Of a DNA stretch of 64,000 bases, positions 24,980-37,451 are shown piece after piece. The stretch is from Pholis gunnellus (lineage: Eukaryota > Chordata > Actinopteri > Perciformes > Pholidae): NCBI GenBank assembly GCA_910591455.2, contig OU342822.1, positions 11,265,016 to 11,329,015 on the forward strand, read 5' to 3'. The notes below the pieces were generated by a model. It saw nothing but the letters and a program-made list of their open reading frames with translations, was not told the origin of the DNA and searched no databases. Each line of letters begins with the position of its first letter. The first letter of the stretch is position 1. Made by a program: the position numbers and the translations under genes.

Positions 24980-26996
24980 ATTTTGTCATTAACTTTTATT
25001 TAACAACTCTGCCCGTGTTATTAGGAATTTATTAGCAAGTTATGATTTGGTGTGTTTAGAACAGATGGTGGGAGCAGTTATGATATACAGACAGCAGGAG
25101 GTGCTGGATAGCAGTTCATCACTGATGAGAAAAACATACAATATGTCAGTGAATCTGTATTTTTTATCAACACACGTGCACTAACAGGCACAGTCATGAC
25201 TGTAAATACCTTAAATATCATCAAATGAGGGGAGAACACATTTCCACCATCTGCTGTGTTAAAACCTTGTGTACTTTGGGTGTTTCGCTAATACTTGCCC
25301 TGCATCGATATTTGTTCCCTGTAGTGGAATTCCGCCTAAAGTATGCTTGTCTGTCCTCCAGTAAGACCATGTTTCAGTAGACAAAATAAAAGACACAGAG
25401 CAGGAGGGAAGGAGTAAAATGAATCTGGAGGAATTTTCCTCTTCACTTCTTTTTAAGGACAGGTAAAATTAAATCTGAACTGAACAGAAGTACAACCAAA
25501 GTGTTGAAGTTCAGCACATTATGGTGTTCCATTAATCTACCAATATTCAATGAATGTGAAGGCCTATTTATAGACCAGGGGATGATTAATTAAGTGGAGT
25601 TCTGTGTCACACAGGGAACCAAGCTCATCTTCTCTTCCCATTCTCTCTCTTACTCATTCTCTACCTACTTCTCTTTCTTTCCCTCCCTCGGCAACTTTAT
25701 CTTCTTTCTCACTATCTTCTCTGTCTTCCTCTTAGTCCTCCTTTTTTCATGAGCATTTACAGTATATCATACACCAACTTAATGTCACATAGTGTAGTTG
25801 CTATGCAGTGAAATTATGTTAGACTCAAGGGGGTACGGATAAGTCAGAGGGCCAGTGCGCTGTGACTTTAAGACAAAACCAATGCGCCTGTCTGTTGTCT
25901 TCTCCCTGAGCTCAATGAGCATTCCTTTAATGCTCTGTGGAGCTCTGCTGACTTATACGGAAACCCAGATTTTTTTCCATAATTATGCTAATTGACTAGA
26001 TGGCGGCATGATGAGTGTCATTCTCTGTCATATTCTCACGCTGCAGATTGCTGGTGTGCAGACCCACGCAAACTGACACGCGTTCAAAGTCAGTGTTCAC
26101 ACCTATACTTGATCCCATTATTACTTTGTGTTTCCTTTAGCTGATACAAGCACCCTCTTCACTATTAAATACGTTCGCTTCTATTTGTGAATTGGGAATT
26201 GACAGAAGTGGTAACGTATTATGGAGTAGCACTCCAATAAAAGAGAAGTGTAAGAGTCCTTTGCCTATCCACACATTTACTTTTAATAGTCCTATTCTGC
26301 AGTCTAATGCATGTACACACAGACACGACATGTTAACAGCAATTTCATACTTTTAGAATATCTTTGTGACATCTGAAGAAATAAATGTACCATAAGTCTA
26401 CAAATGCATGGGAGCTTGACTGGATAAAGTTTCCCACTTCTCCCGCCCCATTATTTCTCTCTGTCTCTTTCCCTCCATCAATATCCCTCTCCCTACATCC
26501 TCACCCTCCCCCTTTTTAATTTATTTCTATCTGTATATTCATCTCCCTTCTCTCTCCCTCTCTCGTCCCCTCTCTCTCTCTCTTGGTGCACGTTCACTAC
26601 ACTAACCTTGGCTCGACGTCAGAGCCTGTGCAGTATAATGGGAGCGCAAGAAACCCAGAGCACCTGATAGGGGGCTCTATATCGCTGCTGTATCCTATGC
26701 GTGGTGCTCTTCAACCCTCTCCCCCCTCCACACTGGATCCGTACTCCTCTAAATGGATGTCCCTCCGTCCCTCGACCAGAAGGATTCTTGGCGCAGTGAA
26801 GAAGGAGAAGGAGAAGGGGAAGGAATCATGCCGTGACTGCTAATGGATTTAGGGATAGCGCGAGTGACCATGCCGTGATCTTGCGCATCCAGGGCCGCCG
26901 TCACCCTGCCTTGCCCAACGAGCGTAACATAATTACGGGGGAATCAAAGCCGCGCACCGGGGGGATTAAACCACTGTGCATTTTTTTAAAAACAAC
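24980..26996. other. Intergenic stretch of unit C including duplicated receptor 5' region
   Basis: From about 25870 it matches 58190-60711 of unit D, which is the upstream and leader region of the receptor exon. Relative to D it lacks about 1.3 kb near 26400. It contains a CT-rich tract (26440-26585) followed by GC-richer leader-like sequence (26586-26996). No separate gene is seen. Confidence 0.6.
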
Positions 26997-27116
26997 ATGA
27001 AGATTACCTCCCATCATTTGAAGATAAGTCTCGTTTTCAGGTCCAACCTCAGGCTGATCCGCTTCTGCTGCTGTTTCTTTGTCACTCTCGCGGGATGCAC
27101 ACGTGTTAAGATTTGG
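26997..27116 (+). pseudogene. Frameshifted duplicate of grik2-like exon 1
   Basis: It aligns with 60712-60835. It begins MKITSHHLKISLVFRSNLRL like the intact copy, apart from a 3-bp in-frame loss. Single-base losses then follow where the intact copy has CCCG and GCCAC, so the signal-peptide core is read out of frame and the frame closes at the old donor. The donor itself (TTTG before gtaag) and the leader upstream are kept. It has no visible downstream receptor exons, so at most it could act as a spare promoter or non-coding first exon. Breaks are described only from the comparison of the two copies. Confidence 0.75.
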
Positions 27117-27119
27117 TAA

Positions 27120-28018
27120 GAATGTGTTTGTTTATAATACGGTATCATCTGTAACGATGTCTGGCTAATCTCATAATGTTTTGTAACGATATTTTGAAGG
27201 CATTTTACACCGTAAAGCATGCATAGTCAAGGATGTTAACATAACTTTGAGCGAAAATCCACTGTAGCTAACCCGTAAGGAGCACACATATGCAACAGCT
27301 GTTCACGGACAGAATACGGGTATCTCTACCAGACACGTTGCTCACGGAGTCTTGTATCTTCACGGTCTTTTAAACTGCTGACACCCCAACATGTCGTCTG
27401 TAGTAAATGTATACATGTAAACATTACACCCGGAGTGCAGATCAATCGCTCTGATCTGTCACAAGGGCCAATCAATATGCCGGGCAGTATAGGCTACATT
27501 TCAACCCTAATCCCACTCATCTGCTATCCAACGGGAATCCCCGTAATTTGATTTATTTATACCGTTATTGGCAACGATCAAACTAATAGTCCCGGTTCTC
27601 AGTGGTGATTGGCTGAGGCACGTTGGGAGCCAAATGTACCAAAAGTGAAATACACTTATAGAAAACAATACCTCAGACTGAGAGTATATGTAGCCTCAAC
27701 ATTGATTAGCCACTTCTCTTTAAGAACGCCTGGTGCTATGATAGTTAAGGATGAGGATTAAAGTTCTTCAACAGTTACCACTGCATTGTTGCTGATTCAT
27801 AACCTCAAGATGCTGCTATTAACATCTGTGTTCACACCAAATCACGGCCTCCTGAGGTTTAATACACAAAAATGAAAATATTTTAAAATGTCATACTTTT
27901 GTACTCGTGGTAATTGTTGGCTGTTTCGGGTCAGATGGATTTTAGATATACCAGTGTGGGTCAAATCAAGGAAAATTATGGTTTTAGGTCATCTTGAAAC
28001 TGTGAAGGCCATGTTTGT
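27120..28018. other. Intron-like sequence after the damaged receptor exon
   Basis: It matches 60840-61765 of unit D up to about 27860, then diverges. The open frame starting at 27888 overlaps the zinc-ribbon-like frame and has no recognisable product. Confidence 0.5.
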
Positions 28019-28297
28019 GTGTATTTTTTATGGAACAGTGGTGACAGAGTTCAAGCGGGACCTCGACACTGTCACGAGAACTGTCTGTGTTCCCACGACA
28101 TTTGCCCAGGTTCCCGCAGAGACAGACACCTGCTGCTCTTCATGGTTCATAACACAAGGGGACAGAAGAGAAGGAGATGCAACTTCTGCCCAAAGAAGGA
28201 ACGCAAAACAGGGACAACCCGCTGCACATGTGGGAAACACATGTGCAAGTTCCATACAAGTTTCCTACCACATGCTTTGAATGCAGAGACTACCTAA
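28019..28297 (+). mobile_element. Possible piggyBac-type transposase zinc-ribbon remnant
   Basis: The 92-codon frame ends with KRRRCNFCPKKERKTGTTRC, then TCGKHMCKFHTSF. The spacing Cys-x2-Cys, a basic RKT stretch, Cys-x-Cys and Cys-x2-His resembles the C-terminal zinc ribbon of piggyBac-family transposases, from family knowledge. It sits in about 870 bp (27861-28730) that replaces a different ~230 bp of unit D. The left edge contains TTAA, the piggyBac target, but no terminal inverted repeats were found. It is at best a fragment, since the DDD catalytic part is not seen. Confidence 0.35.
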
Positions 28298-28816
28298 ACA
28301 TTTTATTATGTGATGTTTTGTGTTCTAAGTTCTAAATGTTGAATTAATATTGATAATTATGATTTCTTATGATATAGCAGTGAGGACGGCGTTTAATGGT
28401 TGCAATGATTAAAAATGATTATATTATGAATTCCAACTGTTCCAGAATGTTCATGGCATTGTTAAATTCAATAAAATATATTTAAATCATTATGGCTTTT
28501 ATGTTTTTGTCTTATGTAAAACAGGACATGATAATGTGTAATAGTAGATGTTTTTCTCCAAAAACGAATGTTGTAAAACTTAAAAAATACACTCTCCCTA
28601 CTCTGTGAAACATTTATTAAGGATTAATCATACATTTATTAATGAGACATAGGCTATTTAGACATTCTAAATATATCTGTAGTTTAAAATTTGGTATATG
28701 AGGGAATTCTTGGTCTGGGTCCCGGACCATACTGTGAAGGCACTAAATATGAGTAAGGGTTAGGAGTTGCCACTATGGTAATGGTATGTGCTTGTCTTCC
28801 TGCATCCTGAATCCCG

Positions 28817-29038
28817 ATGAGCGATTTCCCGTCTCACACGTTGTCTGCCAGTCGCCGGGCGTCTATTCAGTCATCCATGGGGGACGACAAAAGTCGCTGC
28901 ATGGTAGCATTTTACACAAAACTTCCCATGCCGGCAAATAAGGAGGAGATTCCTGGGAGAACCGATGTCGGGAAGAAATTATACGATATTTGTTACACCT
29001 CGTGGGGAATTTGGGTAATTGATATCACGGTAATTTGA
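28817..29038 (+). other. Conserved short open frame, unknown (unit C copy)
   Basis: Fourth member of the frame group with 6377-6619, 14749-14955 and 61882-62205. It keeps MSDFPSHTLSASRRASIQSS and then differs after GRTDVGKK. No product is recognised. Confidence 0.2.
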
Positions 29039-29899
29039 TAAAGTCAAACAGTATCAGATCAGATTCGGAGTCATTAGTTGACTGTACGTCGCCATACCAA
29101 ATATATTGCTTATGCTGAAATCCTGCAAGGCATCCAGCATCAGTGACACAACGGGGAAATAATCATGCAAGATAAGAGGTGATCCATGTCACCGTAAGAT
29201 CAGAGGTAAAGCTCATGCCTGATTTTGCCTGTGTTCTGGGCGCAGGAGCGGCTGAAACGAGGCTAACAATAGGCGGGTCTCTGTCCATGGTCCTGATAGT
29301 GCAACCAAACAAACTGAACCGCCTGATCAGGAACACGGACAGCGAACCAGGCAGCGCAGCCTGCAGCCTGTTGCTGACCAAAAAGCACAATTCTTATGCT
29401 TTTAAATAGACTAGGATGTGTTGCTGAGTTTTTGTCAGTCAAGTAGCAGCCATGTCTCATATCTTTTGTAAGATGGCTCAGTTTCGTGTCGTAAAGATAT
29501 GCATATCTGTCTGTGTTTTCTAGTAAAGGAGCTGAGTATCCAAAAGACAAATATTAAGATAGACTCGTGTGTGCTTGCTTTTTATTAAAAAAAGAAATGC
29601 AAGTTGGTGCAAGTTGGTGTGTTTAAGTGCGTGTGATGTGAGAGAGAGAGGAGAAATACAGAAATGCCTTGAGAGTCAATGGAGCCCATTGGTACTTTTT
29701 GCGTGCATTTCCTGTCCTGCAGGATGTGCTGTCTCAGCAGATAATCCCAGCTGCTTGCAAGAGGCTGACTAAACGAGGAGGTCAGCTCCCCTGGGTCTGG
29801 CTGTTCCTGCCCCAAGTTCCATTCTGCCCAGACAGGCGCTTCACATTGTACAACCACTGTTCTCCTGTCAGGCGGAGATCTTTACACATGCACACACCG

Positions 29900-29967
<68 letters not shown>
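29900..29967 (+). repeat. 33-nt C homopolymer followed by CA repeats
   Basis: Positions 29900-29932 are all C, followed by CA repeats to 29967. In unit D the equivalent place holds only CA repeats (63100-63139). Similarity between units C and D stops here, so this marks the inferred C/D unit junction. Confidence 0.9.
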
Positions 29968-29968
<1 letters not shown>

Positions 29969-31059
29969 ATGGATACTTAAGATACTAGTTTTTTTTCCAA
30001 ATGATTTACATGAAAAGCTTCAGAATGACTATTTAAACAAAATTAAGACTGTACATCTCTTAAATATGGTGCAGACATTTAGTAGCTGTTACTTCTAAAA
30101 TAATATGTTTGTTAAAGCGCATTTAAAGCATCATCAGGGTTAAGGCCCCCAAAGAATGACCCTTAAAATACTGTCATGAAGATGTCAATGACAGTGAAGC
30201 ATCCCTAACTGACATTCAAACACCTTCATCTTAAATGTCCTCACACTCTTGTCGTCCTGTGTGGTGTATTACGTCTTTTTAGATAAGAAGGTTACAATAA
30301 TCATTTTTATACTGTTCGACCCATGTCTGCAGAGAGCAAAGCTTTAGGGAATAGGACAAGCACACAGATGTCTTCCTTCCCAGTGTTCCTCCGTCTGTCA
30401 TGGCGGCTGTCTGAACAAACAAACACACGAGGGTCCACGGCGAGCCAGACGGCGTGATGTGGGATTGTTTGCTTTGGTTGCTCCCGTGCGGGAGAACGTT
30501 TTCTTAAGAGGCACACTGAGATCTGGAGCTCTACGGAGAGACCACAAAACAAATATTTACCCTCCAGCCTCCAGCGCCCGGGCCCTTTCCTATCTTCCTA
30601 AGACGAGGAACTAGAGAATGGACCCACTTTTGGTTCTGAATAGAGGAAGAGATGTGGTCAACAGATACAGAGAGGCTTGACTGTCAATTTCTGTGTTTTT
30701 ATTGGGTTTCTAGATTATCAGTTGACAGTTAATTCTGAACTCAACATAGAATGATCTTGCCGTCACACACATGATTCCTTTATTCTAAAAGGGACCAAAT
30801 AACAGGGCTGTAATACTTTTTTTCCAGTTTCTAACCCATTTCACTCAGTGATTCCTCTAAATATGCTGCCAGTCCTGCCATGCTCCTACTCTCCTACTTG
30901 TAATATCTACTTTTTCCATGCCTTCCTGGTATGATCAAACAGAAATCAACAGATATCACTATCCCTCCAATGCAGCCATTAAGCTCAGCCTCTATCTGAA
31001 TTTAAAGTGTTTCTCCCGGCGCTCCCCTACCTGTAAATATGCACATGTTTGACATGCAG
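29968..31059. other. Unit D upstream segment, first part
   Basis: Matches 7374-7733 up to about 30366, then carries sequence absent from units B and C. No gene is recognised. Confidence 0.5.
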
Positions 31060-31209
31060 GGTCAGCGAGGAAGACAAGAACTGGGCAGTAATGCCTACTT
31101 CCTGGAGGAGACGGCAGCAGCAGGAGGGCTCTACCAATCATACGTCAGCACAGATACATTCTCGGATGCACGCTGTCACACATCAGAGATGAACAATAAA
31201 GCCTATAAG
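31060..31209 (+). other. Exon-like open segment, unknown
   Basis: A 150-nt stretch open in one frame lies between an AG (ATGCAG) and a strong donor (AAG before gtgagtg), with phase 0 at both ends. It encodes residues including GSNAYFLEETAAAGGLYQSY and RCHTSEMNNKAYK. The upstream pyrimidine tract is poor. The donor and about 45 bp after it are kept in units B and C (near 7798 and 16150), but the rest of the segment is not. I do not recognise the product. It may be chance. Confidence 0.25.
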
Positions 31210-31801
31210 GTGAGTGAGAGGGCGCTCACAGGAAGTGGATGATTTCACTTGTTGAGGTGTGAGGCCTTTGATGGACAGATACACAAGTTTTAATATCCTG
31301 CAGAAAGGGAAGACCGAGCAGGTGGCGGTCCTCAGTTTGGGCACAGAATTCTTAATGCCTGCTTCTCCTTCAGACTACATAGTAACGCTAGACAAACTGC
31401 TGGGGCAGTGTTGACTACATTTTAGTGGATATATGAAAAATGGTGTGATGCTTTATACGTTTACAGCAGAAAGCAGAAAAGCCACTGAAACACATCTATG
31501 TTTATGTTCAACAGCATGGAGACCCTGAAGATCAGCCGAAGAACTATAGCGCCCTCTTGTGTTATATAGTGGACCAACTTTGTTTCCAGCACCTTGACGG
31601 CTATTTTAGGCAGCATGAGCATACTGAGTGAGGGCTGAGAGACAGATTTAAGGTGACAGACTACAGGCAAAAACAGAGGAGAGGAGAGTTTGGGCAATTT
31701 TGTCATCTTTTAGACTAGTGGAAAGAAAATAATTACAAAATACACATGTAGGTGTTTATTTTACAACACGTCTATTCACGTCTAAGTGAGCAACAAATAA
31801 T
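31210..31801. other. Non-coding stretch of unit D, nothing recognised
   Basis: After 31245 this is unique within the window. No gene, no tandem repeat and no element ends were seen before the hAT-type element. Confidence 0.5.
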
Positions 31802-31809
31802 GCCAAAAC

Positions 31810-33078
31810 CAGTGGCGGGCCGTTTATTTTATACCTGGGCCTTCTGTGCTGTCCTACTGAGCTACGGTTATTTGTTTCTAGAGGTGTAACAATACACGTA
31901 TTCCTATTAAACCGTTCGGTACGAGGCTTACGAACTGAACAATATGTTTGAATAATACCAGTGCATTTGGAAAATGCAGAAGCTTAAATTGTGGGAAATA
32001 TAATGTTTTCGGTGGACTGTGCTCACGTAACAGACAACGGGCTGTGTGACCTTTTGAACCCGGTACAATAACAAAAAACAGCTGAGGCCCCACGTGTGTT
32101 CAGGGAGGCTAAGCTAAACTAGCTTAGCAGGGAAACAATAGCAGTTAGCTGTTCCCTACTGATTCAAACAGAATCAAATGTCCAAAATAACCCCACGATG
32201 ACGGGATGCTTCGTCATCAACGGACAAGTCACAATCGATGTAATTAACACAATGACAAGAACAAACTCACAAGAACCAGTCACATATATTTATATGGCAA
32301 CATAAAATGGCAAGCATGGCAAATCATTCCAGCAACACCGCAGCGCTCGATCCATTCATATTATTCATAAAAACGACACGATAGACAAAGTAACACAGTA
32401 GCGCTACTGCAGATGTAAAAACAAAAGCAGTTGACTTACCAAATCTGCCTTCACTTAAAGACAAAGTCCATCCTCCTTTCTTTGTTAACAAAGTCCGTAA
32501 CTCTCAAATCCATTTCTCCTCCTCCTTCATCCATTGAGTGATAACAAAACAAAGCTAGGTAAAACAAAAAAATAATCTACTCCAAGCAAAACGCTAAACA
32601 TGTCATAACTTCTCTTACATATGTTTCAACCTGAACTCTTACTAAACACTAAGATCTGCTAGCTAGCTTTCTGTTTGACAAAAGTCAGGCTGGCTCACTG
32701 ACCAATCACGGCGCACGTTAAAGCAGACGTACTTAGCAGGCTACCTGAGTACCACTGGCACGTCAAAGACTACGCCCAACATGTCAAACTAAACATCTGA
32801 GAGGTTGAAGACTATGACAATCAACAATATCGTCCCCATTTACTTAAACTGCAAAGGCTCTCTATAGCGGGCATCGGGCCTCTGTCCTTACATAGAGAAA
32901 TAGCGGCTGAATCTGATTGGATAAAAGCTCTCCTTAAAACAAGCTGTGCTGGAAGCAGAGCAACTGAGGAAGACAGCACCTGTGCAATGAGAAAATAAGC
33001 TAATGCGAAAAATTGTGGCTATAACTTTGTGATTTGGCCAGCAGAGAAGGCTTAGCTGGCCCTGACAGCCCACCACTG
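31810..33078. mobile_element. Non-autonomous hAT-type DNA transposon with 8-bp target-site duplication
   Basis: The left end is CAGTGGCGGGCCGT and the right end, read on the opposite strand, is CAGTGGTGGGCTGTCA. These are imperfect terminal inverted repeats starting CAGTGG, as in many hAT elements. The flanks 31802-31809 and 33079-33086 are both GCCAAAAC, a perfect 8-bp target-site duplication, which is the hAT hallmark. The 1269-bp interior has no long open frame, so a transposase must be supplied elsewhere. The perfect duplication suggests a fairly recent insertion. Confidence 0.85.
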
Positions 33079-33086
33079 GCCAAAAC

Positions 33087-36000
33087 TAATGCATTGACTT
33101 TCAAAGAGCTGATAGCGGAATCATGTTGGTGCCCCATACAGCCAAGTATATCCTCTGATATACAGTGACTCTGTCCAACATCTAGTTCAGTGATCTTAAA
33201 CTTTCTTCACAGAATCACATTATTGTTCAGGTGTCTTTGATTCTTTTTTTTACCTTGGTGTTTCTTGTTTCTTTATTTAATCTTGACATCAGATCATCCT
33301 GGAGGGTTGCAAACAAGATGAAACCTCCTTACTGTGATCAATAAAATACCTACAGAAAAAAGAGATAAGTACTGTACAATAACTATTTTCACCACTAGGT
33401 GTCAGCTTAGTGTTGCTGTACTGCAGAGGAACCAGCAAAAGTTTGAAATTATTGCTTTAGAGTTCACAAAGAATTAATACACAGCTTTACATCAAGTATG
33501 ATGATACATTGGCATGAGGTGTTTGCTAATAATAAACAATTACACACCTTACATGACTACTTTTTAAATCTTCCTCTTTCTTCTCATGCATGGTCAATAA
33601 TTCTCTAACACAAAGAAATCTATTTATTACAGATTCTATTACATGATGTTATATTACAAGATGTTATACCATCCTTATATTATAGATTATAATTTTACAG
33701 TTTTTAATGCAATTTTCTTTCAATATTTACATATCTTCTGCGACTGTCAATGTAAATCATCCATGCTGTACATACAGGACATAGTTATGTTTCCATGTAC
33801 CTACTGCATATAATAATCCAGTCCATGTATATCCATTGGAATGTATTTCTTCACACTGTAGCTCTGTTGTCCTTGTCCCTAGTTGTTATTTCTATTTCTG
33901 CCCAAGTTGAGAGAGATGCAAAAAAGGAGTCAAATAAATTCCTTGTATGTGCATGGAAAGGTGATTCTCATTCTTATACAAATCAACATGTTTGTATTTA
34001 TTAAATGTATTTATGAGATACAGTTGCCTATATTTAGAGGCAGCAGGTAGCAATCAGTTGCCAAACAATCTTTCTTTTAATCAGTAACCATTTAGTTAAT
34101 GAGCATGTAATCAGTACAGACAACACTTATCAAGAAGTGATTATAAACACTGTCTATCAACCAGCAGTTTCCCAATCTTCTCTCAGTATAATTAACATGG
34201 GTTATGCATAAAACATATTACACATAATCAATATTAAGGGATGTGATATGAGCACGACAGATAGACACATGATACTTATTTGTGTAAAATAAATGAACAG
34301 ACTGTGTCATAATTTTTCATCAGAGCTCTGTCATATGATCCTGTTATTTTAGAATGACCAGGATATTATTATGGAAAATGACACACAATAAGTGATGTGT
34401 GTTCTAATTCTGGTTACTTTTTAAAATACAACATAGCACGTGTTAAACTTCCACAATCACATTCTCATTCATCATTAAAGGAGGAGGACATGTTTCCTGT
34501 TGTCGTGTACCAGGCGCCTGTGTGTTCTGACTTCCCCCGTCTTCCTCGGAGTCAGTGCCCGTCAGACCGTTTTTAGGCAAAGAGGCCGCTAAGGAAGGGC
34601 TGTCAGCGGATGTGGATGCTTCCAGAGCTCATTAAAGGGCTGTCTGCAGCATACCAGGCTCTGGGACACAGAGCCAGAGATAGAAAAGCAACTTCATAAA
34701 GGAATTCCATCCATCATGTTCCTCTATGACATTAATATCTGTCACACACCTCTGACAATGCAATACTGCACCCCTGGAGTGAGACATCTTTCTATCATAG
34801 ATTTGCAACGCAAGCCAAGAGGGATACTCGTGTGTGTGTGTGCATGTGTCCCTGTGTAACGTGCACATTTGTTTAAAGGAGAGAGGGAGGGTTTATGGAT
34901 GTATTACTTCTCCTGCCTTGTTCCTATTATAAAACATTGACTGATATTGCTGCTAGTGTATGTGCTTTTCCCTACCAGAATAGCATTAGTGCTGCACAAA
35001 GGCAGAGCTTTCAACACACAAACTACTTCAGGCTGTTGTACCAAATCTGGAATTTGGAGCACCACTGCGGGATGTTTACAATGAAATGATATATAATGTG
35101 AAGCAGCAATATTAATTAAGGTGAAAACACTCTACTCAGCACATCATGGATTTAAATGTGAGTTCTTGCTGTAGGACGTCCTGTCTCTTCACTGAGCTCT
35201 ATGTGATGAAGCAGAAATGTCCTCTAAATAAATTTTGTTGAATCTTTTTTTCACTGAGACTTGCTTGATTCAGAGGACAGATTCACTTCCGAGTGACTTT
35301 CCAGCTCTGCTGCCTCGCAGGGATTCTGCGTCTTGCTTGAGGACACATCAGCATCATGAACTTGAACTGGATGATGAGGGACTGTTTTGCTGTTTACTTT
35401 TCCACCCTGCTCTCAAATAGAGACATAAAGATAATCCAAACATGCATCAAACTGTGTAAAATGTACATTTTAGTTGCATTTCAGCCATTTTGACAGACGT
35501 ATTCCGATCATTTATTAAGGTAAGAGATATGTGTAAATATGAAATTACAAGTGAAAGTCATGCATTTAAAATTTCAAAAGTCTAACATCTTCTAAGATAA
35601 TGAACTAAACATTGTGGGTAAGCAAATTAAAGCTGTGCTGCTTCTTGGCAGTATCTTCTGCCTCTGAGCCCAGCTTCTTACTCTTTTACTCTTCTGGTAA
35701 TACTTCCCCGATTGAAATCAACCATAGGGCGCACATTCAAATTATAGGATTATTACATTGCCTTTTTTCCTCTCGTTCCAAACATCAAGTCTCCTTTTGA
35801 ACCTTTGCTTTCTGTCTCTCGTTGCCTGGATCATAACCGGACTCAGTCAGCAGTTTTGACCTGAATAATCAGTCAATAAAACTCTAAATCAAGCTGGTTT
35901 GGATGGTTTTTCAATTGTGCACCGGTTAACCCCAAGGCAGATCCATTAGCTATAGTGATAGCTTCCACCGAGGCCAGCGAGTTGGGATCGTCACTGCACA

Positions 36001-36384
36001 TTCTGCATCTTTATCTTTGGCTTTTAGTGTGCTGTATGTTGCCTGCTGCATCCATTCCATGAAATATATCCTTTTTTTGTTCATCTTTTTCAGGCACATC
36101 TTGAGCGTCAGCTCTTGTTAAAGGATGCGTTGACAGAAATTGATTGAATGTCTGTTGCAGGGAATGATCCTATGCAGTTTGTGCTTTGTAGTAAACTTTT
36201 TAATGGTATATTTTGTTAACATTCTTCTCTCTGTTCCTCTCCCCCCAATTATCTCCTAAGATTCATGCAGCAGCACAGCGCTGACTGGCTCTGACAGGAC
36301 TCTCCTTGGACTCTCCTCCGGGCCATTTGTCAGCAGGCAAGCCCCGCACAACAGAGTACAGATTGGCAGTCGGCTGCAACACGG
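33087..36384. other. Non-coding stretch of unit D, nothing recognised
   Basis: AT-rich sequence unique within the window. The open frames are short and isolated, without splice context or recognisable motifs. Confidence 0.5.
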
Positions 36385-36436
36385 TTCACAGCCCTTACGG
36401 TGCCTAGGCGGTTCATAGCACCGTAAGGGCTGTGAA
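36385..36436. repeat. Perfect 19-bp inverted repeat with 14-nt loop
   Basis: The left arm 36385-36403 (TTCACAGCCCTTACGGTGC) and right arm 36418-36436 are exact reverse complements around a 14-nt loop. Outside the arms pairing stops at once. A transcript from either strand would form a stable hairpin. I do not recognise it as a known microRNA. It may instead be a small transposon remnant. Confidence 0.8.
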
Positions 36437-37451
36437 TGAGAAATAACATAGATCGGAGCTGAGTAAACATGATCCTCTGGCGTAATGAATCAGGTCGTAG
36501 CACTTGCTTGACAACAGAGGCCTGTCGGGTATGAATGAAAACACATGAACAAATACTCTCCATGGTTAATATTTTATCAGTTATACACGCCCTGCAGCCG
36601 CAAGAAACACCAAATGTGATGAACCAGCATCCGTCTGAATGGTGACCATATGTTGCTCCACATTTCTTGTGTGAGAAGCACGGCTTGTTTTTCCAAGTCT
36701 CTTCTCCCAAGGTGATTCATCATAATTTCAGAGATAACACTGAAGTGAAAAAACACCTTAATTCTCCTGAGTGTTGTTTTGTTTGCTGTTCAGCGCCTTT
36801 GAAACTCCAGCAGCAAAAGGGTTTCATTAAACAGCCATTCTGCAGCAGGATACTAATCGCAGCTGGTGTTAAAGCATAGGTGACGAGTGTTTTTATGGAT
36901 GAGAATGGAGATATGTGCTTCTAATTAGACCACTGGCTATGTCAGCGGACTTCCTGTCACTGGCGTTGCCCAAATGCTCACTTTAATTACTCAAAGAGGA
37001 AAGAGGATGTCAAGTGAAAATAATAAGTAGGCTTCATGTAAGACTTGCTGGATGACTTCAGACTACAGCACTGGGAAGGATTCTTTAGACATGCAATCCA
37101 TCACAAGGAGCTGAATGCAACTTTGAAATTATAATTATTGTTAAGCATGAAATGGTTTTTAATTTAAATAAAGAATATAAGCAGTTTTCTCTCAGCCAAT
37201 CTGCTTATACTCTAACATGCTCCTCACACAAAGCAGAGGTGCACACAAGTCACAATGCAGCAGGCACAGCCCATTCACTTCCTCACATTTTCATGAGTAA
37301 CAAATACTTGTTTAAAATGTGCATTACTGACTTTCAACCACCTTCCACCCATCAGGCTGAGTTAGTAGTGATATCCAAGCACAACCTTTGACCTTTGGTT
37401 GGGACACACAGAGTTGAACGCTGATGCTGTCATGTGTTTTCAACAGCACGG
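36437..37451. other. Non-coding stretch of unit D, then upstream segment resumes
   Basis: From about 37055 the sequence again matches units B and C (7928 onward), with a deletion near 37175 relative to them. Confidence 0.5.

Larger units (their letters stand above)
15728..29967. repeat. Segmental duplication unit C (~14.2 kb)
   Basis: This unit holds its own upstream segment with DIRS remnants, gene C, and a damaged copy of the receptor exon 1 region that A and B lack. It ends in a C33 run plus CA repeat (29900-29967) that corresponds to the CA run where unit D similarity stops (63100-63139). Compared with D it lacks the 52845-58185 segment. Confidence 0.75.

Noticed and set aside
29669..29980. 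Frame containing LPWVWLFLPQVPFCPDRRF, also at 62885
   Set aside because: It runs into the C33/CA repeat and has no start or splice support. Kept only as a conserved non-coding block.
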